This document shows positions 63,061-64,000 of a stretch of DNA of 64,000 nucleotides, in pieces (positions within the stretch are counted from its first letter, which is position 1; each line of letters begins with the position of its first letter). Source of the stretch: Haliea sp964022665 (GTDB lineage: Bacteria; Pseudomonadota; Gammaproteobacteria; Pseudomonadales; Halieaceae); contig CAXIDF010000003.1 of the NCBI GenBank assembly GCA_964022665.1, forward strand, positions 124,001-188,000. Direction: 5' to 3'. The translations under genes and the position numbers were made by a program. The notes beneath the pieces are model-generated. The model was given only the letters and a program-made list of their open reading frames with translations. It was not told where the DNA came from and searched no databases.

Positions 63061-63936
63061 ATGAATAATCTGCTGCTCTACGCCATTACGGTGGTGATCT
63101 GGGGTTCCACCTGGATCGCCATCAAGTTCCAGCTGGGCACAGTCGCACCCATGGTGTCCATTGCGCACCGTTCCATGCTCGCTGCGCTGCTTATTTTCTT
63201 CTACCTGATCCTGCGCCGCCGCCTGACGCCGTTGTCACGGCGCGACCACGTGATGGTGTTTTTCCAGGGGCTTTGCCTGTTCAGCGGCAATTATCTCTTT
63301 ATCTATCCTGCCAGTGAGCACCTGGCCAGCGGTCTGGTGGCGGTGGTGTTTTCGACCCAGGTGGTGCTGAACATGGTCAATGGTGCGATCTTCCTGCGCC
63401 TGCCGATCAGCGGTCTGGTGGCCCTGGGGGCCGGTATCGGTCTGGTGGGTATGGTGGGCGTATTCATGCCGCAGCTGGAGAGCTTCACCTTCGATGACGC
63501 CGGCTTTCGCGCCCTGCTGCTGTGTTTTGCCGGTACCTGCTGTGCGTCTTTCGGCAATATTTTTGCCGCACGCAACAGCCGGGATGGCTTGCCCGTGCTG
63601 GTGTGCAATGCGTGGGGCATGCTTTACGGTGCTCTCGCCCTGTACGCATCCGCCCTGGTGCTGGGGGTGCCCATCACCGTCGACTGGCAGATCAGCTACC
63701 TGAGTTCGCTGCTGTACCTGGCGGTGTTTGGCTCGGTGGTGGCCTTCTGGGCCTACGTCACGCTCATTGGTAACATTGGCCCGGGCCGGGCGGCGTATAG
63801 CTCGCTGCTGTTTCCGGTGGTCGCGCTGTTGATTTCCACGGTGTTCGAGGACTACCACTGGACACTGGTGGGCCTGGCCGGTTTTGGCCTGGTGCTGGCG
63901 GGCAACTGGCTGGTCATGCGCCGCGGCTCGGCGTAA
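63061..63936 (+). CDS. EamA/DMT-family transporter
   Basis: Inner-membrane protein of 291 residues with ten predicted helices in two five-helix EamA repeats (PF00892): first starting LYAITVVIWGSTWIAIKF, second near ALLLCFAGTCCASFGNIF. Members export amino acids, nucleosides or other metabolites. ATG at 63061. The substrate is not evident. Confidence 0.9.
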   Translation: MNNLLLYAITVVIWGSTWIAIKFQLGTVAPMVSIAHRSMLAALLIFFYLILRRRLTPLSRRDHVMVFFQGLCLFSGNYLFIYPASEHLASGLVAVVFSTQVVLNMVNGAIFLRLPISGLVALGAGIGLVGMVGVFMPQLESFTFDDAGFRALLLCFAGTCCASFGNIFAARNSRDGLPVLVCNAWGMLYGALALYASALVLGVPITVDWQISYLSSLLYLAVFGSVVAFWAYVTLIGNIGPGRAAYSSLLFPVVALLISTVFEDYHWTLVGLAGFGLVLAGNWLVMRRGSA

Positions 63937-63966
63937 TCTTGGGTTTACACAGACAGGCATGCAATC

Positions 63967-64000
63967 ATGGCGGGATTCCGGCTGACCAAACCTTACACCA
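63967..64000 (+). CDS. start of an unidentified gene (truncated by window edge)
   Basis: An ATG at 63967 opens a frame MAGFRLTKPYT that runs off the window 31 bases after the EamA stop. A weak CAGG lies upstream. Too short to identify; it could also be a chance ATG. Confidence 0.3.
   Translation, partial: MAGFRLTKPYT

Overview
This is a GC-rich, gene-dense, mostly vertically inherited chromosomal segment of a gammaproteobacterium. Gene order is Pseudomonas-like in several places: argH-algZ-algR-hemC-hemD-hemX-hemY; rsd/algQ next to dsbB; lptM-lysA-dapF-DUF484-xerC-HAD; a phasin gene beside a PhaD-like TetR. With the TonB receptor, RND pump, SLC13 carrier and LLM oxidoreductase, this fits a marine oligotrophic gammaproteobacterium such as the OM60/NOR5 (Halieaceae) group. 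The taxon is inference. No tRNA, rRNA, CRISPR array, insertion sequence or prophage was seen.

Positions 1-14910 form the accessory, nitrogen-related part. On the + strand, a guanidine-I (ykkC) riboswitch at about 4765-4863 precedes a complete guanidine-use operon: NitT/TauT-type ABC importer (SBP, permease, ATPase), two DUF1989 proteins (carboxyguanidine deiminase subunits), a biotin-dependent guanidine/urea carboxylase and allophanate hydrolase. A PII signalling gene follows. Divergently, on the - strand, lies a second putative operon: a xylose-isomerase-like TIM-barrel protein, a membrane di-iron desaturase/hydroxylase and a second complete NitT/TauT importer, whose ATPase runs off the left edge. 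The 570-base region between them holds back-to-back sigma-54 promoter matches (GG-N10-GC), each with an NtrC-like dyad about 110-125 bases upstream. Both operons therefore look like one nitrogen-controlled unit. The second operon has no assigned substrate and is the best candidate here for an undescribed pathway.

Positions 14971-38191 are mostly housekeeping: HAD phosphatase, XerC, DUF484, DapF, LysA, LptM, a DUF3187 outer-membrane protein, ArgH, the AlgZ/AlgR two-component system, haem synthesis (HemC, HemD, HemX, HemY), UbiD, Rho, thioredoxin, a GIY-YIG protein, an ABC-F ATPase (YheS), a TIGR02444 protein, an FKBP lipoprotein, Rsd/AlgQ, DsbB and GshA.

Positions 38357-50281 hold a BamA/TamA-like outer-membrane protein, a secreted amidohydrolase, PilU, a MoxR/VWA pair with a small zinc-ribbon membrane protein, MoaA, a beta-propeller esterase-like protein overlapping an SLC13 transporter, a peroxiredoxin and a methyltransferase. 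Positions 50259-54703 carry a PhaD-like regulator, two phasin-like proteins with histone-H1/AlgP-like tails at opposite ends, and a TonB receptor between them. The right end has an RND efflux pair, PckA, Hsp33, an LLM oxidoreductase, an EamA transporter and the first codons of one more gene.
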